Source: Deinococcus marmoris DSM 12784
GTDB taxonomy: Bacteria > Deinococcota > Deinococci > Deinococcales > Deinococcaceae
Length of the DNA: 64,000 nt
NCBI RefSeq assembly: GCF_000701405.1
Contig: NZ_JNIV01000001.1
Coordinates: 1-64,000, forward strand
Direction: 5' to 3'
The notes under the pieces were generated by a model. That model saw only the letters and a program-made list of their open reading frames with translations. It searched no databases and was not told where the DNA came from. How positions within the stretch are numbered: the first letter of the stretch is position 1; every line of letters starts with the position of its first letter. The position numbers were made by a program, and so were the translations under genes. Shown one piece after another: positions 43,618-52,850 of the stretch.

Positions 43618-44190
43618 GTGTTTGATGCTCTGACTGCCGACGCCCTGCTGGGCGCACTGCTCATTTTTTCCCTCAGAATCGTGGACGTGTCGCTGGGCAC
43701 GCTGCGAATCGGGATGCTGATCCGGGGCAAACGCACGGCGGCGGGGGCGCTGAGTTTCTTTGAATCGCTGGTGTGGCTGATGGCCGCCGCCAAAGTCCTC
43801 AGCACGCTGGACAGCCCACTGCAATTCATCGCCTACGCAGGCGGCTACGCTTCCGGCACCATGCTGGGCGCGAACATTGAACGCTGGCTGGCAGTGGGCA
43901 AGGTGGTGCTGCGAATCATCGTTCCCGTCAGCGCCCCCGACGTGCAGGAGGCGCTGCGCAAAGCCGGATTCTATGTCACCACCGTCAACGCCTCGGGCCG
44001 CGACGGAGAGGTAAGGATCATGTTCAGCGTGATCGCCCGCAAGAAGATGAAGCAGGCTATCCGCGCCATTGAACAGGTGTATCCCAAGGCGTTCGTCACC
44101 GTGGAAGAGGTCACCACCGCCCAGCTTCAGGACACCGTGACCCACCAGGAAGGCCAGCTTTTCCGCCGCCTGCGGATGATGCGGAAGTAA
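43618..44190 (+). CDS. UPF0316 (DUF2179) membrane protein
   Basis: 190 aa. Three N-terminal membrane helices contain LIFSLRIVDVSLGTLRIGMLIRGKR and SFFESLVWLMAAAKVL, the conserved DUF5698 core. A cytoplasmic DUF2179 domain follows (FYVTTVNASGRDGEVRIMFSVIARKKMKQAIRAIEQ), an ACT-like fold also seen in YitT proteins. Function unknown; ligand sensing is plausible. Leaderless GTG start. The mpg ATG follows its stop directly. Confidence 0.88.
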   Translation: MFDALTADALLGALLIFSLRIVDVSLGTLRIGMLIRGKRTAAGALSFFESLVWLMAAAKVLSTLDSPLQFIAYAGGYASGTMLGANIERWLAVGKVVLRIIVPVSAPDVQEALRKAGFYVTTVNASGRDGEVRIMFSVIARKKMKQAIRAIEQVYPKAFVTVEEVTTAQLQDTVTHQEGQLFRRLRMMRK

Positions 44191-44808
44191 ATGACTCCGC
44201 CTCTGCCTCCCGCCTTCTTTGACCGCGATCCGGTGCGGGTGACCCGCGAGTTGCTGGGCGGCACCCTGGTTCACGTCCTGCCCGGCGGCGAAATCCTCAG
44301 TGGCAGAATCGTGGAAACCGAGGCTTATGACTGCCCCCGTGACCCGGCCTGCACTGCCGGGCGTTTTCATGCCGCCCGCAGCACCGAGATGGCCGTGATG
44401 GCGGGCCGCTGGCTGTTCTGGAGTACGCACGGGCATCCGCTTTTACAGGTCTCCTGCCGCCCGGAAGGCATCGCCGCCAGCGTCCTGATCCGCGCGCTGG
44501 AGCCGCTGGAGGGCAAAGGACAAATGCTGACGCACCGCCCCGTGACCCGCGAACGTGACCTGACCAACGGCCCCGCCAAACTGGTTTACGCGCTGGGTAT
44601 TAAACCTGCCGAGGTAACGGGGACGGCGGTGGACAGCGCCGCGCTGCATCTGTTCGCGCCGCCTGTGACGTTGCCTGATGAAGAGGTGGAGATCACCGCC
44701 CGCGTGGGCATCAGGGAGGGGCGCAATCTGCCGTGGCGGTTTATCGTTCGTGGGAGTCCGTGGGTGTCGCCGGGCGTGCCGAGTATGGATCTGACCCGGC
44801 TAGCATAG
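44191..44808 (+). CDS. mpg: DNA-3-methyladenine glycosylase (AAG/MPG family)
   Basis: 205 aa. ARELLG-type start (VTRELLGGTLVHVL), RIVETEAYDCPRDPACTA with the catalytic Glu, the AGRWLFWSTHGHPLLQVSC strand and RDLTNGPAKLVYALGI are the AAG blocks, and PWRFIVRGSPWVS ends the fold. It excises alkylated and deaminated purines (3-methyladenine, hypoxanthine). In typical AAG sequences the insertion segment reads GxAYVYxxYG; here it is WLFWSTHGH, a modest deviation. It begins right after the UPF0316 stop (TAAATG), with probable reinitiation. Confidence 0.9.
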   Translation: MTPPLPPAFFDRDPVRVTRELLGGTLVHVLPGGEILSGRIVETEAYDCPRDPACTAGRFHAARSTEMAVMAGRWLFWSTHGHPLLQVSCRPEGIAASVLIRALEPLEGKGQMLTHRPVTRERDLTNGPAKLVYALGIKPAEVTGTAVDSAALHLFAPPVTLPDEEVEITARVGIREGRNLPWRFIVRGSPWVSPGVPSMDLTRLA

Positions 44809-44818
44809 GGGAGAGGCC

Positions 44819-45976
44819 CTACAGCCCCAGCATCCCCCGGTAGCCCGCCACAATGCCCGCGCCCCAGATCAGGGCCACCAGCGCGCCGAAGGCCAGGAAG
44901 GGACCGAATTTGACGCGGTTCTCCTGCTTGCGCGCCAGTTGAAAGACTCCAATGATCGCCCCGGCGAAGACGGCCACGAGCAGGGCCACCAGCAACCGCT
45001 CCCAGCCCAGGAACGCGCCGATCACGGCAGCCAGTTTTACGTCCCCGAAGCCCATTGCGCTGGCGTCGTACTGCTCATCTGCGCCGTCGTCCTCTGCCTC
45101 ATCCGCAGCGCCGGGGCGGTGTTTGACCCACCAGTACACGCCCGCCACCAGAGACACGCCGCCCGCCGCCGCCAGTGAACCCTGCACCATCAGGATCAGG
45201 CCGGGGCCGATGCCCGCGCTGCCGATCACCACGCTCAGGAGCAGGCCGCCCAGGGTCAGCAGTTCGGGAATGCGGACCACGCGGCGGCTGACCGCATTCA
45301 CTGCCGCCGACAGCAGGCCCACGCCCGCGCCCCACCACGGCCCCAGCCACGCGCCCGCCAGCAGGCCCAGGCTGATCTGCTGGAAACCGATGGGGAATTC
45401 GGGATACTGCCGCTCGCGGAAGCGCCGCATCACCCACGAGCCGAACTGGTTGATAGCAACGAGCAATCCCGCGCCCAGCAAAGCCCCGTTGACCGCGCCC
45501 GCCAGATCGGGCAAGCCCTCCACCGCGTTCCTGCCGTTAAAGAAGCCGAAGATCAATCCCAGTGCTACCCCCGGCAGCGTCAGCTCGTCGGGAATGGTAT
45601 AGGTGTCCAGATCAATGGCGCTGCCCACCAGCAGCAGCGTGAACAGCACCATCAGGCCCAGGCTGCCCGCGCCGTAAATAAAGATGGGAAACAGCACGGC
45701 GATGCCAGCGTAGCCCAGCCCGGTCAGCGCCTCGATAATCGGGTAGCGGGTCTTGATCGGCGCGCGGCAGTAGCGGCATTTGCCGCCCAGTGACAGCCAC
45801 GAGAACAGCGGCACCAGATCGCGCGGGCTAAGGGCGTGGTCACAGTGGGGGCAATGGCTGGGCGGAAAGGCGATGTTCTCGCCGCGCGGCAGCCGCCAGA
45901 TCAGCACATTGGAAAAAGACCCCACCAGCAGGCCGAACAGACCCGCGAAGACCACCAGCAAGACGTCGATACTCAC
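44819..45976 (-). CDS. pilD: Prepilin peptidase (A24 family) with large insertion
   Basis: 385 aa. It cleaves type IV prepilin leaders and N-methylates the product. The N-terminal domain has SFSNVLIWRLP and the zinc cysteines CPHC (42-45) and CRYC (67-70). The first catalytic Asp lies in SAIDLDTYTIPDE (about 122) and the second in MGFGDVKLAA (312). In common PilD proteins these aspartates are about 65 residues apart; here the gap is about 190 residues, with extra membrane helices and an acidic EAEDDGADE stretch. Leaderless GTG start at 45976. Confidence 0.9.
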   Translation of the reverse strand: MSIDVLLVVFAGLFGLLVGSFSNVLIWRLPRGENIAFPPSHCPHCDHALSPRDLVPLFSWLSLGGKCRYCRAPIKTRYPIIEALTGLGYAGIAVLFPIFIYGAGSLGLMVLFTLLLVGSAIDLDTYTIPDELTLPGVALGLIFGFFNGRNAVEGLPDLAGAVNGALLGAGLLVAINQFGSWVMRRFRERQYPEFPIGFQQISLGLLAGAWLGPWWGAGVGLLSAAVNAVSRRVVRIPELLTLGGLLLSVVIGSAGIGPGLILMVQGSLAAAGGVSLVAGVYWWVKHRPGAADEAEDDGADEQYDASAMGFGDVKLAAVIGAFLGWERLLVALLVAVFAGAIIGVFQLARKQENRVKFGPFLAFGALVALIWGAGIVAGYRGMLGL

Positions 45977-45982
45977 CGGAAA

Positions 45983-45988
45983 AGTGTA
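45983..45988 (-). promoter_or_regulatory. -10 box of pilD
   Basis: TACACT on the minus strand, 6 bases before GTG 45976. Confidence 0.6.
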
Positions 45989-46267
45989 AGCGCCGTGGCC
46001 TTACAATGGCCTTCCACCTCGAATCTGCCCCTCAAATCTGCCCGCAAAGACCTTGGCACGGCCTTTTCCAGTCGTCCCAGTTCGCCTCCGTAGCGCCGCC
46101 TACCTTTTGACTGCGTTCCAACTTGGGCAGCGTTCAGACCTGATGCGGGATACTGAGGGACTTTCGAATCTGGCCGGTGCCTGCTTTCTCGCCCCGGCTG
46201 CCCGATTCCCCCAACGCGCCCGGCTGCTTTCAGTCCGGTCTCTCTCAACAAAAGGGTTGAACTGAAC
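45989..46267. other. Intergenic region upstream of nitronate monooxygenase
   Basis: About 280 bases with no convincing ORF. A TTGACT at about 46108 and a TACTGA near 46150 are possible promoter pieces but do not form a clean pair. The long leader just before the ATG at 46268 ends in AAAAGGG, a weak Shine-Dalgarno site. Confidence 0.35.
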
Positions 46268-47737
46268 ATGACGCAAACTTCCTCCAACACCCAACCGAAT
46301 ATTCCCCTCTCCGCCCAGATCACCGCCCCACTGCCGCAGATCATTCAGGGCGGCATGGGCGTGGGCATCTCTCACTGGGGGCTGGCGCAGGCCGTGTCCC
46401 AGATCGGGCAACTGGGCATCGTGTCCTGCACAGGCATTGATAACGTGCTGGTGCGCCGCCTTCAGGACGGAGACAAGGATGGCGGTGTGCGCCGCGCCCT
46501 GGCCGCGTATCCCAGCCAGGAACGTGCCGAGAAGGTCATCAAGATGTACTTTCTGCCCGAGGGGCGCGAACCCGGTCAGTCTTACCGCCGCGTGCCGCTG
46601 CCCACCGTGACCAAGCACGGCGCAGCGTGGGAACTGGGCGTGATGGGCAGCTTCGTGGAGGTCTTTCTGGCCCGCGAAGGCCACGACAATCCGGTGGGCG
46701 TCAACCTGCTGACCAAGCTGCAACTGCACACCGTCCCCGCCCTCTACGGCGCGATGCTGGCCGGGGCCGACACCGTGATCATGGGCGCGGGCATTCCGCG
46801 CGAGATTCCCGGTGTGCTGGACGCCTTCGCGGCAGGGGGGCAGGCCTCCATCAAGCTGGACGTGAAGGGCGGGGACGCCGCTGTCCTCACCTTTGATCCC
46901 GCCGACTACGGGCTGGAGCGGCGCGAGTTGCCGCGCCCGAAGTTCTACCCGATTGTGACCTCGCACATTCTGGCGGGCGTGCTGATGAAAAAGGCCAGCG
47001 GCTCGGTGGAGGGTTTTATCATTGAAGGCCCCACCGCCGGGGGCCACAACGCCCCGCCGCGCGGCACGCCCACCTTTGACGAATCCGGCCAGCCGATCTA
47101 CGGCGAGCGCGACATCGCCGATCTGGACGAGATGAAGAAGCTGGGCCTTCCCTTCTGGCTGGCCGGGAGCCGGGCCACCCCCGAAGCCTTGCAGGAAGCG
47201 CTGGCACGCGGCGCGGCGGGCATTCAGGTAGGCACGCTGTTCGCCTACTGTGCCGACAGCGGACTGCGGAATGACTTGCGCGAACAGGTGCATGTGCTGA
47301 CCAAGGACGGCGGCGTGGAGGTCTACACCGATCCGCTGGCCTCGCCCACCGGGTTTCCGTTCAAGGTGGTGCAGGTCGACGATACGCTGGCCCGCGTGGA
47401 GCAGTATCTGGCCCGCCCGCGCGTGTGCGACATCGGCTATCTGCGCGAAGCCTACGCGGGCGAGGACGGCAAGACGGGCCTGCGCTGCGCCGCCGAACCC
47501 GTGGACGCCTACCTGTCCAAGGGCGGGAAGATTGAGGACACCGTGGGCCGCAAATGCCTGTGCAACGCCCTGATGACCGACGCCGGATACGCGCAGGTGC
47601 AGAAGGGCGGCTACGTGGAAGACTCGCTGATGACCAGCGGCGACAGCCTGAACGACATCGCCGCCTGGCCCTTGGGATATAAGGCGGAGGATGTGGTGGA
47701 GTTCTTGCTGGGGCGGTATGTGCCGGGCGTAGATTGA
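46268..47737 (+). CDS. Nitronate monooxygenase family protein
   Basis: 489 aa FMN-dependent TIM barrel. PQIIQGGMGVGISHWGLAQAVS at the N-terminus, PVGVNLLTKLQLHTVPALYG, VIMGAGIPREIPGVLDAF, EGPTAGGHNAPPRG (the conserved His-containing loop) and AAGIQVGTLFAYCADSGL (phosphate site) are typical of the 2-nitropropane dioxygenase/nitronate monooxygenase family. It is longer than the usual 330-380 residues owing to a ~100-residue C-terminal extension with cysteines (RKCLCNALM), as in PfaD-like members. Substrate not certain. Confidence 0.88.
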   Translation: MTQTSSNTQPNIPLSAQITAPLPQIIQGGMGVGISHWGLAQAVSQIGQLGIVSCTGIDNVLVRRLQDGDKDGGVRRALAAYPSQERAEKVIKMYFLPEGREPGQSYRRVPLPTVTKHGAAWELGVMGSFVEVFLAREGHDNPVGVNLLTKLQLHTVPALYGAMLAGADTVIMGAGIPREIPGVLDAFAAGGQASIKLDVKGGDAAVLTFDPADYGLERRELPRPKFYPIVTSHILAGVLMKKASGSVEGFIIEGPTAGGHNAPPRGTPTFDESGQPIYGERDIADLDEMKKLGLPFWLAGSRATPEALQEALARGAAGIQVGTLFAYCADSGLRNDLREQVHVLTKDGGVEVYTDPLASPTGFPFKVVQVDDTLARVEQYLARPRVCDIGYLREAYAGEDGKTGLRCAAEPVDAYLSKGGKIEDTVGRKCLCNALMTDAGYAQVQKGGYVEDSLMTSGDSLNDIAAWPLGYKAEDVVEFLLGRYVPGVD

Positions 47738-47740
47738 ACC

Positions 47741-48112
47741 ATGCAAGATACGGCAGCGGAATACTTTGAGCGCTCAATCGTCAGAGCCAGAGATGCCACC
47801 ATCAGTAATTTTGATGGCTACTTTACAGGCAAGTCCGGTGCTGAGTACGCACAATTTATCCACAGCATCTACTTGCAGATTGACGACAGGTCACGAGTTG
47901 CCGTAGATTCTCTACTCCCATGCATCGTGGACGAAACCATCGGAATCATGCTTCAAGTCTTTGATGAGATGATTGACGCGTACAAGATCAAATTAAATCT
48001 GGGCGACTCTGAAGTGTCAGTCTACGAAATCTATGAGTTGCTGGAACCTGAGTTAAGACCCAAAGACGGCTGGATTCATAAATACAGCCGTCAAAGAATA
48101 GTGGAGATGTAA
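47741..48112 (+). CDS. Hypothetical protein, 123 aa, AT-rich
   Basis: ATG three bases after the nitronate monooxygenase stop. Helical acidic protein (AAEYFERSIVRARDATISNF; IMLQVFDEMIDAYKIKLNL; YEIYELLEPELRPKDGW) without a recognised family. Base composition and codon use (many A- or T-ending codons) differ sharply from both neighbours, which suggests recent acquisition. The orphan position at the 3' end of a GC-rich gene matches the 42881-43519 case. Could be an immunity-type protein; no evidence beyond composition. Confidence 0.7.
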   Translation: MQDTAAEYFERSIVRARDATISNFDGYFTGKSGAEYAQFIHSIYLQIDDRSRVAVDSLLPCIVDETIGIMLQVFDEMIDAYKIKLNLGDSEVSVYEIYELLEPELRPKDGWIHKYSRQRIVEM

Positions 48113-48130
48113 GGTTCTCCCAACCCTGAC

Positions 48131-49639
48131 TCAATGCCCCCCGAAATGCCCCAACTGCGGCACGTTCGGCTTCCACTCAGGCTGTTCCACCACTTCCCCG
48201 AACAAATCGTATTCGTCGCTGTCCTCAATCCGGGCGCGCACGATGTCACCGATTTTCACCTTGCCTGCGAAGTCGCCCGCGAACAGGTAGACCTGACCGT
48301 CAATGCCGGGCGCGTCGCCCTTGGTGCGCCCGATCAGGCGGGTTCCCGGCGCGTCGCCCTCGTCGTCGTTGAATTCGTCCACGATCACGTCCATCACGCG
48401 GCCCACCTTCTCGGCCAGCCGCTCGGTGCTGATGCGCTGGGCGACTTCCATAAAGCGGGCCAGCCGCTCCTGCTTCACGTCCTCCGGCACGGGGTCCGGC
48501 AGGGCGTTGGCGTCGGCTTCCTCCACGTCCGAGTAAGCAAACGCGCCCACACGGTCCAGCCTCGCATCCTCTAAAAAGGTCAGCAGTTCCCCAAACTCTT
48601 CCTCGGTTTCGCCGGGAAAGCCCACGATAAAGGTGCTGCGGATGGTCAGTTCGGGGCAGATGCCGCGCCAGCGCCGGATGGTGTCCAGTTGCTTGCCCGC
48701 GCCGGGCCGCCGCATCAGCTTCAGGATGCGCGGCGAGGCGTGTTGCAGCGGCACGTCCAGATACGGCAGGATCTTGCCCTGCGCCATCAGCTCCACAATC
48801 CGGTCCACATGCGGGTACGGATAGACGTAGTGCATCCGCACCCACGCGCCCATCTCGCCCAGCTTGACGGCCAGATCGGTCAGGTGGGCGCGCACCTGTT
48901 CGCCCTGAAACTCGGACTCGCGGTAACGCACGTCCACACCGTAGGCGCTGGTGTCCTGCGAAATGATCATCAGTTCCTTGGTGCCGCCCGCGATCAGGCG
49001 GAAGGACTCGTACAGCACCGCGCCCGCATCGCGCGAGACTTGAAGGCCGCGCAGCTTGGGGATGATGCAAAAGGCGCAGGTGTGGTTGCAGCCCTCGGCG
49101 ATCTTGACGTAGGCGTAATGCCGGGGCGTCAGCTTGATGGTGGGCGCGAACACGTCGCCGTGCTTGGTGGCCTCGCGCTCGGGACGCATTCCGGGCGGAG
49201 AGACGGGCAGCACCCCCGTAAACTCGTCGGTTTCAATGGGCAGCAGCTCGCGCACATGCCTCATCACGTCGTCCACGGCCTCAGAGCCGGTAATCGCAGC
49301 GACTTTGGGGTGGCGTTCCAGAATCTTGTCGGGGCGCTCGCCCAGGCAGCCGGTGACGATCACGCGGCCCGTGGCCTCCAGCGCCTCGCCGATGGCGCTT
49401 AGCGATTCCTCCACGGCGGGGGTGATAAAGCCGCAGGTGTTGACGATCACGGCGTCCGCGCCCTCGTAGCTGGCGGCCACCTCATAGCCCTCCACCCGGA
49501 GCTGGGTCAGGATGCGCTCGCTGTCCACCAGGGCTTTGGGGCAACCCAGGCTGATAAAACCGACTTTCCTGCTTGCCATATTTTGCTTGCCCACTGTTTG
49601 TTTATCTACAGTTGTGGGCGAATCTACCGTTTGAGTCAT
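48131..49639 (-). CDS. rimO: Ribosomal protein S12 methylthiotransferase RimO
   Basis: 502 aa radical-SAM enzyme. The UPF0004 domain has [23 protein letters not shown] and VTGCLGERP with three cluster cysteines. The radical-SAM CxxxCxxC is [18 protein letters not shown]. The C-terminal TRAM domain ends the protein ([11 protein letters not shown]...). It adds a methylthio group to an aspartate of ribosomal protein S12. ATG 49639 has GGAGGA six bases upstream; the first ~20 residues ([18 protein letters not shown]) are a non-conserved extension before [12 protein letters not shown]. Confidence 0.95.
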   Translation of the reverse strand: MTQTVDSPTTVDKQTVGKQNMASRKVGFISLGCPKALVDSERILTQLRVEGYEVAASYEGADAVIVNTCGFITPAVEESLSAIGEALEATGRVIVTGCLGERPDKILERHPKVAAITGSEAVDDVMRHVRELLPIETDEFTGVLPVSPPGMRPEREATKHGDVFAPTIKLTPRHYAYVKIAEGCNHTCAFCIIPKLRGLQVSRDAGAVLYESFRLIAGGTKELMIISQDTSAYGVDVRYRESEFQGEQVRAHLTDLAVKLGEMGAWVRMHYVYPYPHVDRIVELMAQGKILPYLDVPLQHASPRILKLMRRPGAGKQLDTIRRWRGICPELTIRSTFIVGFPGETEEEFGELLTFLEDARLDRVGAFAYSDVEEADANALPDPVPEDVKQERLARFMEVAQRISTERLAEKVGRVMDVIVDEFNDDEGDAPGTRLIGRTKGDAPGIDGQVYLFAGDFAGKVKIGDIVRARIEDSDEYDLFGEVVEQPEWKPNVPQLGHFGGH

Positions 49640-49783
49640 GCGCTCTCCTCCGTCCTCTCGCCTCTCTCCAGCAGAGGCCAGAGGCAGGGTCAGCCCGTCA
49701 GTTTACAGGAAAAGGGGGAGTTGAAGAGCGGGCTGCGAAGGCTTGAGGGAAAGTAGGGCTTGTTCTGGGGTGGCTCCCACGGT

Positions 49784-49910
49784 TTAACCCCTCCGCCCCT
49801 TCGGGGCACCTCCCCTTAGAAGGGAGGCAAGGGTTGCGGAATTGCTGCGCCAGTCGCGTTCCTCGGCTCCCTTTTGAGGGAAGCTGGCGGCAAAGCCGAC
49901 TGAGGGGTTA
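49784..49910 (-). repeat. Palindromic intergenic repeat, copy C
   Basis: 127 bp, inverted relative to copies A and B. It starts TTAACCCCTCCGCC and ends GACTGAGGGGTT, with the same internal hairpins. It fills the gap between rimO and treY. The remaining ~220 bases of that gap show nothing recognisable. Confidence 0.85.
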
Positions 49911-49988
49911 TCTTTTCACCTTCCAACTTACCGCCCTCTGGATCGGTGACGCCGCCTTTGCGGTAGCCCTGCCACGCGCTGGAGCAAC

Positions 49989-52850
49989 TCAGCGTTTCAC
50001 CAGCAGCGCCAGCGGAAAGTCTTCCAGCACCTTTGCCACCGGAATCTTGCCGCCGCGCACCTTGAAGCGTTCGCCGGTCAGGACATTCTCGAACGTGCCG
50101 GAGGCAGGCAGCGTGAGCTGGCGCGTGCCCCACGTTTCGCCCAGCGCCCAGGGAACCGCCTGACGGGTCAGGGTCAGCGTCAGGCGCGGCGCAACCGTCA
50201 CCGCCAGTTCGCCCTCGTGTTCGCGGGCAAAGGCCAGCAGGTGACGGCCAGCGTCTATGGAGCGGTAACTCCCCGCCTGGAACAGTTCCGGGTGGGCGGC
50301 GCGGGTTTGCAGGGCGGCCCAGGTGACCAGCGTTTTCACGCTGCCGTCCTCATAGCTCCCCAGCAGTTTGCGGGCCAGCGGCAAACCCACGCCCTTTTCC
50401 AGCCGGGTCAGGCGGCGGGTCAGCCCCTGATAATCCACCGGGCGGCGGTTGTCGGGGTCCACCAGACTCTGGTTCCAGCCCTCGGACCCTTGATAGGTGT
50501 CAGGGACGCCGGGGGCGGTCAGGCGGGCCAGCGTGGCACTCAGGCCGTTCTGCGCGCCGTAAGGGCTGATCAGCGTATGCAGATCGCGCAGCGCACCAGC
50601 GAAGCCGCTGTCGGCCAGCAACCCGCGCACGAATCGGTCCATCGCCGCCTCGTATTCCTCGTCGGGGGCGGCCCAACTGGTCCGCAGCTTGGCCTCGCGG
50701 CTGGCCTTGAGCATGTAGGCGCTCAGGCGGTCCGGGAAATCATCCAGATCGCCGGACAGCGGATAGGCCCCCAGCGCCGTTTGCAGCAGGGTGTAGGAGT
50801 CCAGCGGACTGGGGGCCAGACCCAGCTCCTGCTCCTGGCTCAGCTCCAGAATGGGGGCGGCCCAGCGGCGCACGAAGGCCCCCCACGCCTGCGGCAGCTC
50901 GCTGATCACGCTGATGCGGGCGCGGGTGTCCTCGCCGCGTTTGGTGTCGTGGGTGCTGCCCGACAGCATGGCGTGCGGCCAGCGCTGTGAGCGCTCCTGC
51001 GCCGCCCTATGAAAGTCCTTCAAGCGCGTGCCGAAGTGGGCCGGATCGCCGCCCACCTCGTTCAGCGAGATCAGGCGGGCGTAGCGGTAAAAGGCGGTGT
51101 CCTCCGCGCCCTTGGCCGTCACCGGGCCGGTCAGTTGCTGGAAGCTGAGGGCGAAGTCGGCGTAAGCCTCGCGCGCCGCTCCGTCGGGCACGTCCATCGT
51201 CAGCACCGAACCCAGGTAATCGAAGACGCTGGGGTCCAGTGGCCCGCCCTCGCGGCGGTTCTGGATCTTGGCGTCGCGCACCGCTTTGGCGATCTTGGCA
51301 TTGTCGCCCGGTTCGCGGTCCCCGTTGGCGCGCAGATACGTGCGGTACACCGGGAAGGTGGCGATCACCTCGCGCACGGCGTTTCTTAGCGCCGAGAGGG
51401 TAAAGTCGCGCGAACGCAGGTCCGATTCGCCCAGCCGCTCCAGCGATTCGGTCAGCACGTTGACCTCGCCGGGCAGGCTGACGCGCTGGATCAGTTGCTT
51501 GCCCCGGTACAAGTGCTCGCCGTAGCTGAGGCGGTCCCCGGTGAAGCGGCGGTAGATGGCCCCCATCTCGTCCTCATGGGTAGAATCCACGAAAACGCCG
51601 TTCAGCTCGGCCAGGAAGTCGTAGCCCGTGGTCCCGTCCACCGCCCAGTCGTTCGGGAGGTGTTCCCCCGGCTCCAGGATCTTCTCGGCCACCACGTACA
51701 GCGGCAGCGGGCCGTCCGCACCGGGTTTCCACTCCACGCCAAGCGCCTCGGCGGCTCCGGCTTGCAGCGCCTGAAAGTACCCGGCAGGATCGTACAGGCC
51801 ATCAGTGTGGTCCAGCCGCACACCCTGAACGACGCCCTCGCGGATCAGCCCGAACAGGGTGGTGTGCGCCCAGGCAAAGACGCGCGGGTCTTCCATCCGC
51901 AGCGCCGCCAGATCGTTGATGTCGAAGAAACGGCGGTAGTTGATTTCCTCGGCGGCCACCTTCCAGAAGGCCAGCCGGTAATTCTGCTCACTGATCAGTG
52001 CATCGAGCTGGGCCGAATCGGCGTTGATGGCAGCGAGTGCGGCGTCCAGCGCAGTCTGCACCTCACTGGAGGTTTCCAGCAGCGCCCGCAGGCGGCGGGT
52101 CATGACCTCCAGTTCCTGCGCGCGGCCCAGGCGGTCCACGTCGGTCAGCGCGTCGGAAGAGCTGCGGGGCAGGCTCTCCATGCTGCGTGCCAGGCTGGCG
52201 AGTTCCGCCCGGATGCTCTCGGCGGCGGCGCGCGGAAGCTGTTGCCCCACCGCCGCCAGCACCGTGCCAATGCTGCGCGGCGACATGGGCAGCTTGCGTT
52301 CCCAGTAGCGCACGAAGAAGCGGCCCCCGGCGTGTTCCAGCGCCAGCTCACCGTTCTCCAGCACCCGCCCGTACTGATCGCCCAGCACTGGCAGCAGCAC
52401 TTTCCCTTCCAGCGCGCGCTTGAGCGGCTGCCACGAAATATCGAAAAAGTGCGCGTAGCGGCTGGCCTGCCCGTGCATCAACACGTCTTCCCAGTACGGG
52501 TTGTGGCCGCCCTGAATGCCCATGTGGTTGGGCACGAAATCCACGATGACGCCCAGCCCCAGCTCCTGCGCGCGCGCCGAGAACCTGTGCAGGCCCGCCA
52601 CGCCGCCCAGTTCCGGGTTCACCGCCGAGTGATCGGTCACGTCGTAGCCGTGCGGACTGCCCGGCGTGCTGGCCCAGATGGGGGACAGGTACACGTCCGA
52701 GACGCCCAGCCGCGCCAGATACGGCAGGATCTTGCGCGCGTCGGCGAAATTGAAATCCCTGTTCAGTTGCAGGCGGTAGGTGGAGGAGGGGATGTGGGTT
52801 GTTGTGGGCTGTGGGTTGTGGGCTGTGGGTTGTGGGTTGATGGCGGTCAT
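49989..52850 (-). CDS. treY: Maltooligosyltrehalose synthase
   Basis: 953 aa (GH13). It isomerises the reducing-end alpha-1,4 bond of maltodextrins to alpha,alpha-1,1. Blocks seen: [56 protein letters not shown] (nucleophile Asp), [16 protein letters not shown] (acid/base Glu) and [21 protein letters not shown] 52850 overlaps the treZ stop (ATGA). Codons 5-18 are built from 7-bp repeats (AACCCAC/AGCCCAC), giving [15 protein letters not shown]; gain or loss of one unit would shift the frame. The open frame continues upstream inside treZ but has no separate start. Confidence 0.95.
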   Translation of the reverse strand: MTAINPQPTAHNPQPTTTHIPSSTYRLQLNRDFNFADARKILPYLARLGVSDVYLSPIWASTPGSPHGYDVTDHSAVNPELGGVAGLHRFSARAQELGLGVIVDFVPNHMGIQGGHNPYWEDVLMHGQASRYAHFFDISWQPLKRALEGKVLLPVLGDQYGRVLENGELALEHAGGRFFVRYWERKLPMSPRSIGTVLAAVGQQLPRAAAESIRAELASLARSMESLPRSSSDALTDVDRLGRAQELEVMTRRLRALLETSSEVQTALDAALAAINADSAQLDALISEQNYRLAFWKVAAEEINYRRFFDINDLAALRMEDPRVFAWAHTTLFGLIREGVVQGVRLDHTDGLYDPAGYFQALQAGAAEALGVEWKPGADGPLPLYVVAEKILEPGEHLPNDWAVDGTTGYDFLAELNGVFVDSTHEDEMGAIYRRFTGDRLSYGEHLYRGKQLIQRVSLPGEVNVLTESLERLGESDLRSRDFTLSALRNAVREVIATFPVYRTYLRANGDREPGDNAKIAKAVRDAKIQNRREGGPLDPSVFDYLGSVLTMDVPDGAAREAYADFALSFQQLTGPVTAKGAEDTAFYRYARLISLNEVGGDPAHFGTRLKDFHRAAQERSQRWPHAMLSGSTHDTKRGEDTRARISVISELPQAWGAFVRRWAAPILELSQEQELGLAPSPLDSYTLLQTALGAYPLSGDLDDFPDRLSAYMLKASREAKLRTSWAAPDEEYEAAMDRFVRGLLADSGFAGALRDLHTLISPYGAQNGLSATLARLTAPGVPDTYQGSEGWNQSLVDPDNRRPVDYQGLTRRLTRLEKGVGLPLARKLLGSYEDGSVKTLVTWAALQTRAAHPELFQAGSYRSIDAGRHLLAFAREHEGELAVTVAPRLTLTLTRQAVPWALGETWGTRQLTLPASGTFENVLTGERFKVRGGKIPVAKVLEDFPLALLVKR
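52794..52838. repeat. Heptanucleotide tandem repeat at the 5' end of treY
   Basis: Forward-strand units GTGGGCT, GTGGGTT, GTGGGCT, GTGGGTT, GTGGGTT occupy 52804-52838 without gaps, with one more GTGGGTT at 52794-52800 after a GTT spacer. It lies within treY codons 5-19. Unit length 7 is not a multiple of 3. Confidence 0.9.

Noticed and set aside
52794..52838. CRISPR-like repeat array
   Set aside because: Units are 7 bp and contiguous without spacers, so this is a simple tandem repeat.
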